Origin: Psychroserpens burtonensis DSM 12212
Lineage (GTDB): Bacteria > Bacteroidota > Bacteroidia > Flavobacteriales > Flavobacteriaceae
Assembly: GCF_000425305.1 (NCBI RefSeq)
Contig: NZ_AUDE01000026.1
Span: 1 to 64,000 of the forward strand
Direction of reading: 5' to 3'
DNA: 64,000 bases
Below, piece by piece: positions 53,279 to 61,458 of the stretch. The notes beneath the pieces are model-generated. The model was not told the DNA's origin, ran no database searches, and was given only the letters and a program-made list of their open reading frames with translations. A program made the translations under genes and the position numbers. Within the stretch, counting starts at the first letter, position 1. Every line of letters begins with the position of its first letter.

Positions 53279-54811
53279 ATGAAAATACTCAGACTTATAC
53301 TTGGCGACCAACTCAATATCAAGCATTCGTGGTTTAATAAACCTAACGACGACGTTATCTATTGTCTTTTTGAAATGCGTCAAGAAACAGATTATGTCAA
53401 ACACCACATTCAAAAAGTCATTGGTTTTTTTGCATCAATGCGTCAATTCGCAGAAGAGTTAAAAACACAAGGCCACACGGTTGATTATTTTAAAATAAAC
53501 GACAAAGAAAATACTCAAAGCCTAGTGGCTAATGTAACTACGCTTATAAAATCGCATAACGTAGAGCGTTTTGAATATATGTCTCCCGATGAATATCGCC
53601 TAGACAAACAACTTTCTGATTTTTGTGACAATTTAGATAAAGAGACCCTTGTGGTTGCTTCAGAACATTTTTACACCAAACGAGATGATCTAGCAACCTT
53701 CTTTAAGGGTAAAAAGCAATATCTGATGGAGAATTTCTACAGAGATATGCGTAAAAAACACGATATCTTAATGGTAGCCGGTCAACCAGAAGGGGGAAAA
53801 TGGAATTACGATAAGAGTAATAGGAATAAATGGAAAGGTGATGTTCCTATTCCGAATTACTTGTTGTTTAAAAATGATATTTCCGAAGTGAAAAAAGATA
53901 TAGAAACTGCAGGAATCACTACAATTGGTAGGTTTGATACGTCAACATTCTCCTACCCTATTAATAGAGTTCAAACTTTAGAGCAACTTAAATATTTTTG
54001 TAAAGAATTGCTAGTTCATTTTGGAGATTATCAAGATGCAATGCATACCGATGAGGCGTATTTATTTCATTCGCGATTGTCGTTTGCTATGAATATAAAG
54101 CTCATTTCTCCTAAGGATGTGGTGACTACGGTAATGAATTACTATCGTATCCATGATGATGACATTAATATATCTCAGGTTGAAGGCTTTGTTAGGCAAA
54201 TAATTGGGTGGAGAGAATATATGAGAGGCATGTATTGGGCGTTTATGCCAGAATACAAAACGAAAAACACACTAGACAATCATAATACACTTCCTGATTT
54301 TTTCTGGACGGGTGATACGAAGATGAATTGCCTAAGTAAAACCATTAATAATTCATTAGATAATGGCTATGCTCATCACATCCAGCGCTTAATGATTACT
54401 GGTAATTATGCTTTACTTACTCAAACGCATCCAGACGAGGTTGATGCCTGGTATTTGGGCATTTATGTAGATGCCATTGAATGGGTTCAACTTACTAATA
54501 CTAGAGGTATGAGCCAATTTGCAGATGGTGGCAAAATAGCTACAAAACCTTATGTATCGTCGGGATCCTATATCAATAAAATGAGTAATTATTGTAGTGA
54601 TTGTCATTATAATAAAAGCAAAAAGACTGAAGATGACGCGTGTCCATTTAATAGTTTATACTGGAATTTTCTGGATGATAAACGCCCACAATTGGGTAAA
54701 AATTTCAGAATGGGAATGATGTATAGTTTATTAGATAAAATGGATAAACAGGTACTTCAAGACATTAAAAAGAAAGCACAACATATTATAGAACATCAAG
54801 ATGATTACTAA
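53279..54811 (+). CDS. Iron-sulfur bacterial cryptochrome/(6-4) photolyase (FeS-BCP)
   Basis: The 510 residues follow the FeS-BCP family: RLILGDQLNIKHSWF at the start, MENFYRDMRKKHDILM, GGKWNYDKSNRNKW, then FVRQIIGWREYMRGMYW and FADGGKIATKPYVSSGSYI. Four Cys for the [4Fe-4S] cluster are C351, C439, C442 and C455. The spacing 88-3-13 is, as I recall it, that of Agrobacterium PhrB. These enzymes repair (6-4) photoproducts and bind FAD plus a ribolumazine antenna. Its presence next to GTP cyclohydrolase suggests pterin-linked cofactor supply. Confidence 0.93.
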   Translation: MKILRLILGDQLNIKHSWFNKPNDDVIYCLFEMRQETDYVKHHIQKVIGFFASMRQFAEELKTQGHTVDYFKINDKENTQSLVANVTTLIKSHNVERFEYMSPDEYRLDKQLSDFCDNLDKETLVVASEHFYTKRDDLATFFKGKKQYLMENFYRDMRKKHDILMVAGQPEGGKWNYDKSNRNKWKGDVPIPNYLLFKNDISEVKKDIETAGITTIGRFDTSTFSYPINRVQTLEQLKYFCKELLVHFGDYQDAMHTDEAYLFHSRLSFAMNIKLISPKDVVTTVMNYYRIHDDDINISQVEGFVRQIIGWREYMRGMYWAFMPEYKTKNTLDNHNTLPDFFWTGDTKMNCLSKTINNSLDNGYAHHIQRLMITGNYALLTQTHPDEVDAWYLGIYVDAIEWVQLTNTRGMSQFADGGKIATKPYVSSGSYINKMSNYCSDCHYNKSKKTEDDACPFNSLYWNFLDDKRPQLGKNFRMGMMYSLLDKMDKQVLQDIKKKAQHIIEHQDDY

Positions 54812-54912
54812 TACATCTTTAGGACATAGTGTTTGGTTAATGTATAATAGTTGAAATTAAATTTCAATTATTAATTATTAATTATTAATAGAATTAGAAA
54901 TTAAACTTACAC

Positions 54913-55377
54913 ATGAAAGAGACTCTTTACAAACTTGATAGGAGAACGATTAGAATTATGAGAAGCGTTAGCAGACCTGCCATTCGTTTATCATTTGGTA
55001 TTATATTTATTTGGTTCGGGATATTAAAACCACTAGGTCTTTCATCTGCTGAGGGTTTACTAAAAGCAACAGTAGTGTGGCTGCCCTTCGGTTCTGCAGA
55101 AAACTGGTTAATAGTAATTGGATTATGGGAAGTGGTCATTGGCGTTTTCTTTTTCTTTAGAAAAACAACACGATTAGCGATTATACTTTTACTATTACAA
55201 ATGGTAGGTACGTTCATGCCTCTTGTATTTCTTCCTGAGGTTACTTTTCAATCAAATAATATTTTTGTTCCTACTTTGGAAGGACAGTATATTATTAAAA
55301 ATTTAATGATTATATCAGCTGCTTTAGTTCTTGGTGGAGAAATTAATAAACCGAAAGATTTAAAAAAAGATTTATAA
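54913..55377 (+). CDS. DoxX/DUF417-like membrane protein
   Basis: The 154-residue protein has four membrane segments (about 22-40, 62-82, 87-110 and 127-147). The N-terminal SRPAIRLSFGIIFIWFGILK and the second-segment GLWEVVIGVFFFFRKTTRLA match the DoxX/DUF417 pattern. Members are small redox-linked membrane proteins with no clear enzyme function. It sits between two photolyase genes and may be part of the same transcript. Confidence 0.7.
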   Translation: MKETLYKLDRRTIRIMRSVSRPAIRLSFGIIFIWFGILKPLGLSSAEGLLKATVVWLPFGSAENWLIVIGLWEVVIGVFFFFRKTTRLAIILLLLQMVGTFMPLVFLPEVTFQSNNIFVPTLEGQYIIKNLMIISAALVLGGEINKPKDLKKDL

Positions 55378-55396
55378 TATATTTTAGAATAATAGA

Positions 55397-56866
55397 ATGA
55401 GTAAAAATAAGCCTCAATTACATATCGTTTGGTTAAAACGCGATCTTCGTTTAGAGGATAATGAGGCTATAGTGAATGCATTAGCTACGGGAGAACGAAC
55501 GCTTCTACTCTATGCCTTTGAGACAATATTACTAGAAGATAATCATTACAGTGAGCGTCATTGGAACTTCATTAGAGAATCAATTAAAGACTTAAATAAG
55601 CAACTTAAACCTTTAAATTCTAAAATTCTTGCTGTTGAGGCAGATATTATTTCAATTATTAACCAATTGATGTCAAAGTATATGATTCGTGATATCTATT
55701 CCCACCAAGAAACAGGAATACTTGTAACTTATAACAGAGACAAATCATTTAAGCGTTATTGTAAAAATAATTTAATCATATGGCATGAAAACATTCATAA
55801 TGGTGTACAACGTGGTTTAAAAAATCGCGCGCTTTGGGCACAACATTGTAATGCCTATTTTGAAATTGATCCATTGGTGTTTTCTCCTTCGGAAAATCAA
55901 TTACTCAACAATCAAGAAATTGAAGAATTAGAAGTCTTACTTCCCGTAGCGTCTCTCGACACACCTAAAGATGCTATTTTTCAAAAAGGTGGCCGTAGTA
56001 TCGGTATAAAGTATTTGGATTCATTCCTTACCAAACGGTATGTGAATTATATGTATCATATTTCTAAGCCTGAATTAGCACGGAAAGGATGCAGTAGAAT
56101 CTCACCATATATTGCTTGGGGAAACTTATCAATAAGAGAAGTCTATAGGAAAGCTTACGTATTGAAAAAGACGTCGTCCAGTAAAAAACCTTTAGAGGCC
56201 TTTATGTCTCGTTTAAGATGGCAAGCACACTTTATCCAAAAGTTTGAAATGGAACATACTATGGAAACTGAAAGTGTGAATAAAGGGTTCCATAAATTAA
56301 AGAAAGATGTTTCTGGGCACTATCAAATCGCTTGGGAAACCGGACAGACAGGATTTCCACTTGTTGATGCTTGTATGCGTTGTTTAAATGAAACTGGCTA
56401 TTTAAATTTTAGAATGCGCGCTTTAGTTGTGTCCTTTCTAACACATAATCTCTGGCAACCTTGGCAAGCAGCCTCAAAGCATTTATCAAAAATGTTTTTA
56501 GATTTTGAGCCAGGAATTCATTTTCCACAATTGCAGATGCAAGCTGGAGAAACGGGCACCAATATGCTTAGAATTTATAATCCGATTAAAAACAGTTTGG
56601 AGCACGATCCTGACGCTACTTTTATAAAAAAATGGGTTCCCGAGCTGAAAGATTTAGACCTACCTTTTATTCATGAACCGTATTTAATGACCGAAATGGA
56701 ACAACAATTCATTAATTTTCACCTTGGTAAAGATTACCCATATCCTATCGTTGATATGGAAGTAACAAGAAAAAAAGCTAGTGACACTCTCTGGAACCTT
56801 AGGAAAAACAAAAAAGCAAGAGAAGAAAGTCAACGAATACTAAAAAAGCACACTCTTAAAGGCTAA
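55397..56866 (+). CDS. Cryptochrome/deoxyribodipyrimidine photolyase family protein
   Basis: Third photolyase paralogue, 489 residues. The N-terminal antenna domain opens HIVWLKRDLRLEDNEAI. FAD-domain motifs are GCSRISPYIAWGNLSIREVY, SRLRWQAHFIQKFEMEH, WETGQTGFPLVDACMRCLNE and LNFRMRALVVSFLTHNLW. GETGTNMLRIYNPIKNSLEHDP follows. The C-terminal ~60 residues (LGKDYPYPIVDMEVTRKKAS) form a tail typical of a separate bacterial cryptochrome-like group rather than class I CPD photolyases. The repair specificity is unknown. Confidence 0.88.
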   Translation: MSKNKPQLHIVWLKRDLRLEDNEAIVNALATGERTLLLYAFETILLEDNHYSERHWNFIRESIKDLNKQLKPLNSKILAVEADIISIINQLMSKYMIRDIYSHQETGILVTYNRDKSFKRYCKNNLIIWHENIHNGVQRGLKNRALWAQHCNAYFEIDPLVFSPSENQLLNNQEIEELEVLLPVASLDTPKDAIFQKGGRSIGIKYLDSFLTKRYVNYMYHISKPELARKGCSRISPYIAWGNLSIREVYRKAYVLKKTSSSKKPLEAFMSRLRWQAHFIQKFEMEHTMETESVNKGFHKLKKDVSGHYQIAWETGQTGFPLVDACMRCLNETGYLNFRMRALVVSFLTHNLWQPWQAASKHLSKMFLDFEPGIHFPQLQMQAGETGTNMLRIYNPIKNSLEHDPDATFIKKWVPELKDLDLPFIHEPYLMTEMEQQFINFHLGKDYPYPIVDMEVTRKKASDTLWNLRKNKKAREESQRILKKHTLKG

Positions 56867-56943
56867 CACAAGATAGTTAACTAGCTTAATTACAGAAACT
56901 TATAATCATTATTGATAAAATCTATCATACTATGTTAATGTTT

Positions 56944-56986
56944 TGTTTAAACATAGTTTCAAAACATTAAACATTTTGTAAATTTG
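56944..56986 (+). promoter_or_regulatory. Palindromic operator plus -7 box inside the photolyase cluster
   Basis: TGTTTAA (56944) and TTAAACA (ending 56973) span 30 bases, as at 47581-47610. TTAAACATTTTGTA is followed by the consensus -7 box TAAATTTG (56979-56986), again at the same offset. It lies 22 bases before the TTG start at 57008, so it starts a second transcription unit. Confidence 0.65.
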
Positions 56987-57007
56987 AGTAATAAATAAAA
57001 GAGACGA

Positions 57008-57433
57008 TTGATACTAGACACAACACATAATAATAAAGAACACAAAAACATTATAACAGATTTAATAGGCCGCCCCTACACGTTTATGGAATCTATTAAA
57101 ATGAGAGGAGTCGGCTCAAAGCGAATGATTATTGAAAATGTGAGCCCTAACTTACAACAGCATTTAAATACGATTGCAGATATTAATTATGCTAACATCG
57201 AAATGAGACCGAGTGGTATTTTAATTTATATCAATAAAGGTCTAAAAAATTACACTTGGGTGATTCCTTTTTATCAATTGGTGATTTATAAAACCAACGG
57301 AATTAGTATTCATGCTCAGGGCAAATTTGTTCATTTTAAAAACAATACCATGTTTAAAGAAAATAAGGTATATATGGATAAGTTATTTGATGCTAAGGTC
57401 AAATTTGATGAACGTTATAGTTTTCAATATTAA
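57008..57433 (+). CDS. Conserved hypothetical protein in photolyase cluster, 141 aa
   Basis: The TTG at 57008 lies 21 bases beyond a good promoter box. A later ATG at 57087 would drop the first 26 residues and is less likely. The protein is soluble and mixed alpha/beta: LIGRPYTFMESIKMRGVGSK, MIIENVSPNLQQHLNTIADI, NIEMRPSGILIYINKGLKNY and WVIPFYQLVIYKTNGISI. The family is not recognised. The TIGR03643 gene follows 4 bases later, so it is co-transcribed with it. Confidence 0.6.
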   Translation: MILDTTHNNKEHKNIITDLIGRPYTFMESIKMRGVGSKRMIIENVSPNLQQHLNTIADINYANIEMRPSGILIYINKGLKNYTWVIPFYQLVIYKTNGISIHAQGKFVHFKNNTMFKENKVYMDKLFDAKVKFDERYSFQY

Positions 57434-57437
57434 CTGT

Positions 57438-57710
57438 ATGGAATTAGACACAATAGCGACAGATAGAATTATAGAAATGGCATGGGAAGATAGAACTACG
57501 TTTGAAGCTATTCAGTTTCAATTTGGTTTGAAAGAGCAAGATGTAATTCAATTAATGCGTCGAGAAATGAAACCTAAAAGTTTTAGGATGTGGCGTAAAC
57601 GTGTACAAGGTAGAAAGACAAAGCACGAAAAACTAAGAGTATTTCAAGAGGGACGTTTTAAATGTTCTAGACAAAAACAAATTACGCATAACTCAATATC
57701 TAAACGATAA
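57438..57710 (+). CDS. TIGR03643 (DUF2805) family protein
   Basis: The start at 57438 (MELDTIATDRIIEMAWEDRT) removes a long upstream overlap with the previous gene. The 90-residue protein carries the family core DRTTFEAIQFQFGLKEQDVI, LMRREMKPKSFRMWRKRVQG, and RKTKHEKLRVF. The helices resemble a small DNA-binding domain, and family members sit beside photolyase/cryptochrome genes. The function is unknown. Confidence 0.85.
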   Translation: MELDTIATDRIIEMAWEDRTTFEAIQFQFGLKEQDVIQLMRREMKPKSFRMWRKRVQGRKTKHEKLRVFQEGRFKCSRQKQITHNSISKR

Positions 57711-57766
57711 CGTGCTTTGACATTGGAGATGAGTTCCTTTGGACAGCAAGTTAAAAAGACAAAAAA

Positions 57767-58462
57767 ATGAATACAGACACATTAAAGATTAAACAAAATG
57801 GTCATTCTTTAAATGATTTTAATATCACTGATATTGGTGACGATCATCTGTTTACAGGACTAGAAACTCCTATGAAAGCAGACGCTTTTAAAATTAGTGA
57901 CGAAGAGAAAAAACAACGTATCGCTATATTGTTTGAAGAAATAATGGATGTGATGGGATTGGATCTTACAGATGACTCTTTAAAAGGGACTCCTAAGCGT
58001 GTCGCTAAAATGTATATCGATGAAATATTTTCAGGATTAAATCCTGCTAATAAGCCTAAAGTCGCCCTATTTGACAATAAATATCAATACAACCAGATGG
58101 TTGTAGAAAAAAACATTACATTCTACTCCAATTGCGAACATCATTTTGTGCCAATTATTGGAAAAGCACATGTATCCTATATATCATCAGGAAAAGTAAT
58201 TGGATTATCAAAACTGAATAGAATAGTGCAGTACTACGCTAAGCGTCCTCAAGTACAAGAGCGATTGACTAATCAAATAGCAGAAGATTTAAAGGCTATT
58301 TTAGAAACAGAAGATGTAGCAGTTATTATAGATGCTAAACATTTATGTGTATCTTCAAGAGGGATTAAAGATGATACATCGGCAACGGTCACAACCTATT
58401 ATGGTGGTCAATTTAATACACCTGCAAAAATTGCAGAATTACACAATTATATAAATAATTAA
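57767..58462 (+). CDS. folE: GTP cyclohydrolase I
   Basis: The enzyme makes dihydroneopterin triphosphate, the root of folates and pterins. In the 231 residues, zinc ligands C123 and C194 with H125/H126 lie in SNCEHHFVPIIGKAHVSYIS and KHLCVSSRGI. KRPQVQERLT (159-168) contributes to the active site. The N-terminal ~40 residues form an acidic, variable extension. The location inside a photolyase cluster fits a role in supplying pterin or folate antenna chromophores (for instance MTHF). Confidence 0.95.
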   Translation: MNTDTLKIKQNGHSLNDFNITDIGDDHLFTGLETPMKADAFKISDEEKKQRIAILFEEIMDVMGLDLTDDSLKGTPKRVAKMYIDEIFSGLNPANKPKVALFDNKYQYNQMVVEKNITFYSNCEHHFVPIIGKAHVSYISSGKVIGLSKLNRIVQYYAKRPQVQERLTNQIAEDLKAILETEDVAVIIDAKHLCVSSRGIKDDTSATVTTYYGGQFNTPAKIAELHNYINN

Positions 58463-58465
58463 GAT

Positions 58466-58690
58466 ATGGATTTAATAAACAAAGCCTTAGAATTTGAGAA
58501 GCGCAAAATGAAGTCGCTCTCCACCAGTGATCGCGTTAAGATTTCTCGCGAAGCTAAAGACCTAGTGTTAGATTTAAACCAAATTTATAAGGAAAAGAAA
58601 GATGAGAAAATCATGGATATAATGAAACGCATAACTGCCATAAAACGCAAGGTTGAAAAGCGCTTAAAAGGAGCACCTTTAACTGCATAA
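58466..58690 (+). CDS. Small basic helical protein downstream of folE, 74 aa
   Basis: Starts 3 bases after the folE stop. It is highly charged and helical throughout (LINKALEFEKRKMKSLSTSD; ITAIKRKVEKRLKGAPLTA) with no membrane segment. No family is recognised. The tight spacing implies co-transcription with folE. It resembles small Lys-rich accessory proteins of unknown function. Confidence 0.6.
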   Translation: MDLINKALEFEKRKMKSLSTSDRVKISREAKDLVLDLNQIYKEKKDEKIMDIMKRITAIKRKVEKRLKGAPLTA

Positions 58691-58711
58691 ATCATATTTA
58701 TCCTTAATTAA

Positions 58712-58759
58712 AATTAAGCGCAGTAGATAACAAATAATGTGTATCTGTTGCGCTTAATT
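58712..58759. terminator. Inverted repeat, possible terminator
   Basis: AATTAAGCGC and GCGCTTAATT pair, and AGATA/TATCT extends the stem across one mismatch region. No clear T-run follows, so it may be an mRNA-stabilising hairpin rather than a strict terminator. Confidence 0.5.
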
Positions 58760-58778
58760 ATTTAAAATATATTATTAA

Positions 58779-59462
58779 ATGAAAACATATATAGTTGTAG
58801 GTGGTAGTAAAGGGATAGGGAATGCTATCGTACAAAGCTTACTAGAAAACAATAAAGTCGTAAATTTAAGTAGATCTAAGCCAGATTATACGCATGCCAA
58901 TTTAACGCATCATGATTGCGATATTTTAAGTGATGAACTGCCTGAAATTGAACATGCAGACGGTTTGGTATATTGCCCTGGCAGCATTAATTTAAAGCCT
59001 ATTAAGCGATTGAGCTTAGAAGATTTTAGAGCAGATTACGAAATTAATGTCATAGGCGCTGTGAAAGCCATTCAACAATACCTTGCTATTTTAAAAAATG
59101 GTAATGATCCATCTATTGTATTATTTAGTACAGTTGCTGCAAAACTAGGAATGCCTTTTCACGCAAGTATTGCTGCTGCAAAATCTGGTGTTGAAGGCTT
59201 AGTAAAATCCTTAGGTGCTGAGTTAGCAACTACACTTAGAATAAATGCAATTGCGCCTACAGTCACTAATACAGAATTGGCTTCTAAATTACTTAGAAAT
59301 GACAAGATGATTGAAAATATCACAGAACGTCACCCAATGAAAAAAATATTGGAACCTCAAGACGTTGCTGGTATGGCTGAATTTCTATTGTCTGAAAAAG
59401 CAGGATCAATTTCAGGACAAGTCTTTGAAATGGACTATGGAATTGTTAGTTTTAAGATATAA
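58779..59462 (+). CDS. SDR family oxidoreductase without the catalytic Tyr
   Basis: Classical SDR of 227 residues: GGSKGIG nucleotide motif (8-14), YCPGSI in the NNAG position, NVIGA (90-94), and SIVLFSTVAAKLGMPF. The active-site region reads ASIAAAKSGVEGL, with Lys135 kept, but Ile131 stands where the catalytic Tyr of the YxxxK motif belongs. RINAIAPTVTNTEL follows normally. Activity by the usual proton transfer is doubtful, so a binding or modified role is possible. Its place after folE could link it to pterin metabolism. Confidence 0.85.
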   Translation: MKTYIVVGGSKGIGNAIVQSLLENNKVVNLSRSKPDYTHANLTHHDCDILSDELPEIEHADGLVYCPGSINLKPIKRLSLEDFRADYEINVIGAVKAIQQYLAILKNGNDPSIVLFSTVAAKLGMPFHASIAAAKSGVEGLVKSLGAELATTLRINAIAPTVTNTELASKLLRNDKMIENITERHPMKKILEPQDVAGMAEFLLSEKAGSISGQVFEMDYGIVSFKI

Positions 59463-59590
59463 ATTAGAATTTTACAATAAGAAGATTCTATTTATAGAAA
59501 CTTTTTATTTCATTATATTATGGCATTACATCACATTAAGAATCACTTTTAATGTTCACAAATTAGTGAATACTGAACACGCAATATAAA

Positions 59591-60130
59591 ATGAATCCAT
59601 TTAAAATTTTTATGGCTACACTCTTTTCAAAATCAAGTAATTCTGAATCACCTGACCCTTCATCTATTTATGATATCGAAATTAATGGGCTCACAAGACA
59701 GCCTTTAACGCTTTCAGATTATAAAGGAAAATATGTTTTATTTGTGAATGTTGCTTCAAAATGCGGGTTTACGCCTCAATACAAGGAGCTACAAACCCTC
59801 TATGAGACACATCAAGATAAACTAGTGGTCATAGGAGTGCCTTGCAATCAATTTGGAAAACAAGAGCCAGGAAACTCAAAGGATATTGAATCGTTTTGCG
59901 AAATCAATTATGGTGTTAGTTTTCCCATAACAGAAAAAGTAGAAGTGAAAGGCTCCAAACAGCACCCTTTATATCAATGGCTCACTCAAAAACAAAAGAA
60001 TGGTGCTAAAGATTCTAATGTAAAATGGAATTTTCAAAAATACTTAGTTGGTCCAAAAGGAGACCTTATTGATTTTTACTTTTCAATGACATCACCAACA
60101 AGTTCAAAAATTACTAAACATATTAAATAG
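59591..60130 (+). CDS. Glutathione peroxidase family protein
   Basis: The 179-residue peroxidase has NVASKCGFTPQYKELQTLY with peroxidatic C58, GVPCNQFGKQEPG (a second Cys at C85 suits thioredoxin-dependent recycling), and KWNFQKYLVGPKG with the catalytic Trp/Asn. The start at 59591 gives a short N-terminal hydrophobic segment, FKIFMATLFSKS, which is weak for a signal. It detoxifies hydroperoxides, fitting photo-oxidative stress. Confidence 0.93.
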   Translation: MNPFKIFMATLFSKSSNSESPDPSSIYDIEINGLTRQPLTLSDYKGKYVLFVNVASKCGFTPQYKELQTLYETHQDKLVVIGVPCNQFGKQEPGNSKDIESFCEINYGVSFPITEKVEVKGSKQHPLYQWLTQKQKNGAKDSNVKWNFQKYLVGPKGDLIDFYFSMTSPTSSKITKHIK

Positions 60131-60136
60131 ATACCT

Positions 60137-60307
60137 ATGTTCAATTTATTCAAAAAGACAAGTGAAGTTGATAAGCTTCAAAAAAAATACGAAAAACTAA
60201 TGAAAGAATGGCATACGCTATCCACTACAAATAGAGGTGAAAGTGATAAAAAATATGCTGAAGCTGAAAAGATTCAACAACAAATTGCACAACTTCAAAA
60301 AAAATAA
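60137..60307 (+). CDS. Lacal_2735-family small protein, 56 aa
   Basis: ATG at 60137 follows the GPx stop by 6 bases. MFNLFKKTSEVDKLQKKYEK followed by LMKEWHTLSTTNRGESDKKY is the pattern of the Lacal_2735 family, a short helical protein known mainly from Flavobacteriia. The function is unknown. The next gene starts 2 bases after its stop, so the GPx, this gene and TspO are an operon. Confidence 0.8.
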   Translation: MFNLFKKTSEVDKLQKKYEKLMKEWHTLSTTNRGESDKKYAEAEKIQQQIAQLQKK

Positions 60308-60309
60308 CC

Positions 60310-60771
60310 TTGAGATTTTTTAGAGTACTCATAGCCTTTATTGTATTAAATTTTGGAGCGCTTGGATTAGGCGCTCTTTTTATGGGAAAAGGTGCACAGT
60401 CTACATGGTATTTAGAACTAGAAAAAGCACCTTGGACACCAGACGGTTGGATTTTTGGTGCGGCTTGGACACTCATAATGATTTGCTTTTCGGTGTACAT
60501 GACTTTCTTGTATCTCAAACGACCAACTAATACGGTCTTTATACTCTTCATGATACAGTTTATTTTAAATATAAGTTGGAACTTATTGTTTTTCAATCAG
60601 AAACTAATAGATTTCGCATTAGTTAATATTCTATTATTAACAGTAATGGTTGCAGGGTTTTTCATTACTTACCTTAAAGACTTAAAGGGTAAATCAATAC
60701 TCATACTGCCTTATTTTATTTGGTTGTGTATTGCCACGTCTCTTAACCTTTATATCGCATTATATAATTAA
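60310..60771 (+). CDS. TspO/MBR family protein
   Basis: Five membrane helices in 153 residues with the TspO signature KAPWTPDGWIFGAAWTLIMI (~36-55), FLYLKRPTN, and LNISWNLLFFNQKLIDFALV in helix 3-4. The start is a TTG at 60310, 2 bases after the previous stop. Bacterial TspO proteins bind porphyrins and act in oxidative stress or light-dependent regulation, which fits the photolyase setting. Confidence 0.9.
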   Translation: MRFFRVLIAFIVLNFGALGLGALFMGKGAQSTWYLELEKAPWTPDGWIFGAAWTLIMICFSVYMTFLYLKRPTNTVFILFMIQFILNISWNLLFFNQKLIDFALVNILLLTVMVAGFFITYLKDLKGKSILILPYFIWLCIATSLNLYIALYN

Positions 60772-60794
60772 TATACACCGTACTTGCTAAAAGT

Positions 60795-60822
60795 GTTACC
60801 AAATAAGTAAATAACTGGTAAC
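60795..60822. promoter_or_regulatory. Inverted repeat GTTACCA/TGGTAAC
   Basis: Seven-base arms GTTACCA and TGGTAAC are spaced by 14 bases, the same spacing as the arms of the TetR-gene operator but with a different sequence. It lies 40 bases upstream of the SRPBCC start. Confidence 0.4.
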
Positions 60823-60862
60823 GCAGAGCATATAACCGTTGAAACATACTACATATATACAC

Positions 60863-61330
60863 ATGAAAATTTATACACTACACAAAAAACAAAAATTACC
60901 GATAACTTTAGATGAAGCTTGGTCCTTTTTGTGTAATCCTGCTAATCTATCTAAGTTGACACCTTCAAAAATGAATATGAAAATCATTACTGGAGCAGAC
61001 AGACCAATGTATGCAGGTCAAGTATTGCAGTATAGTGTAACACCTTTAGCAGGAATTAAGACCAAATGGGTTAGCGAAATAACGCAATTTGAAGACCATA
61101 AATACTTTGTTGACGTACAACTGTATGGACCTTATGCTTTTTGGCATCACAAACATTTTATAACTGAAATTGATGGAGGCGTTGAGATGGAAGATATTAT
61201 TGATTATAAGGTTCCCTTCGGAATACTAGGCCAACTCGTTCAGCCTTTAATTGTGAAACCCAAATTGGAAGAAGTTTTCAATTATCGTAGAGAGCAACTA
61301 GAGAAGCTATTCGGAACATATTACACTTAA
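60863..61330 (+). CDS. SRPBCC (START-like) family protein
   Basis: The start at 60863 (MKIYTLHKKQKLPITLDEAW) is chosen over one eight codons upstream because it begins at the first predicted strand. The 155 residues follow the SRPBCC pattern for the group that accompanies photolyases: LCNPANLSKLTPSKMNMKII, GAYDR-like DRPMYAGQVLQYSV, YGPYAFWHHKHFITEID and VEMEDIIDYKVPFGILG. It has a ligand-binding cavity fold; the ligand is unknown. Confidence 0.85.
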   Translation: MKIYTLHKKQKLPITLDEAWSFLCNPANLSKLTPSKMNMKIITGADRPMYAGQVLQYSVTPLAGIKTKWVSEITQFEDHKYFVDVQLYGPYAFWHHKHFITEIDGGVEMEDIIDYKVPFGILGQLVQPLIVKPKLEEVFNYRREQLEKLFGTYYT

Positions 61331-61406
61331 TTATCGTATTTCTAATACATAAAAATACTATTTATAACTTATGATTTCTATTTTTGTAGAAGGTCTCATT
61401 AGGCCT

Positions 61407-61434
61407 TTTTAATACGATGAAAAGCGTATTAAAA
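61407..61434. promoter_or_regulatory. Perfect inverted repeat before phr
   Basis: TTTTAATACG, an 8-base loop and CGTATTAAAA are perfectly complementary, 24 bases upstream of the photolyase start. It could be an operator or an mRNA leader hairpin. Confidence 0.45.
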
Positions 61435-61458
61435 TTTCCGAAATAAAAATTTTATATA

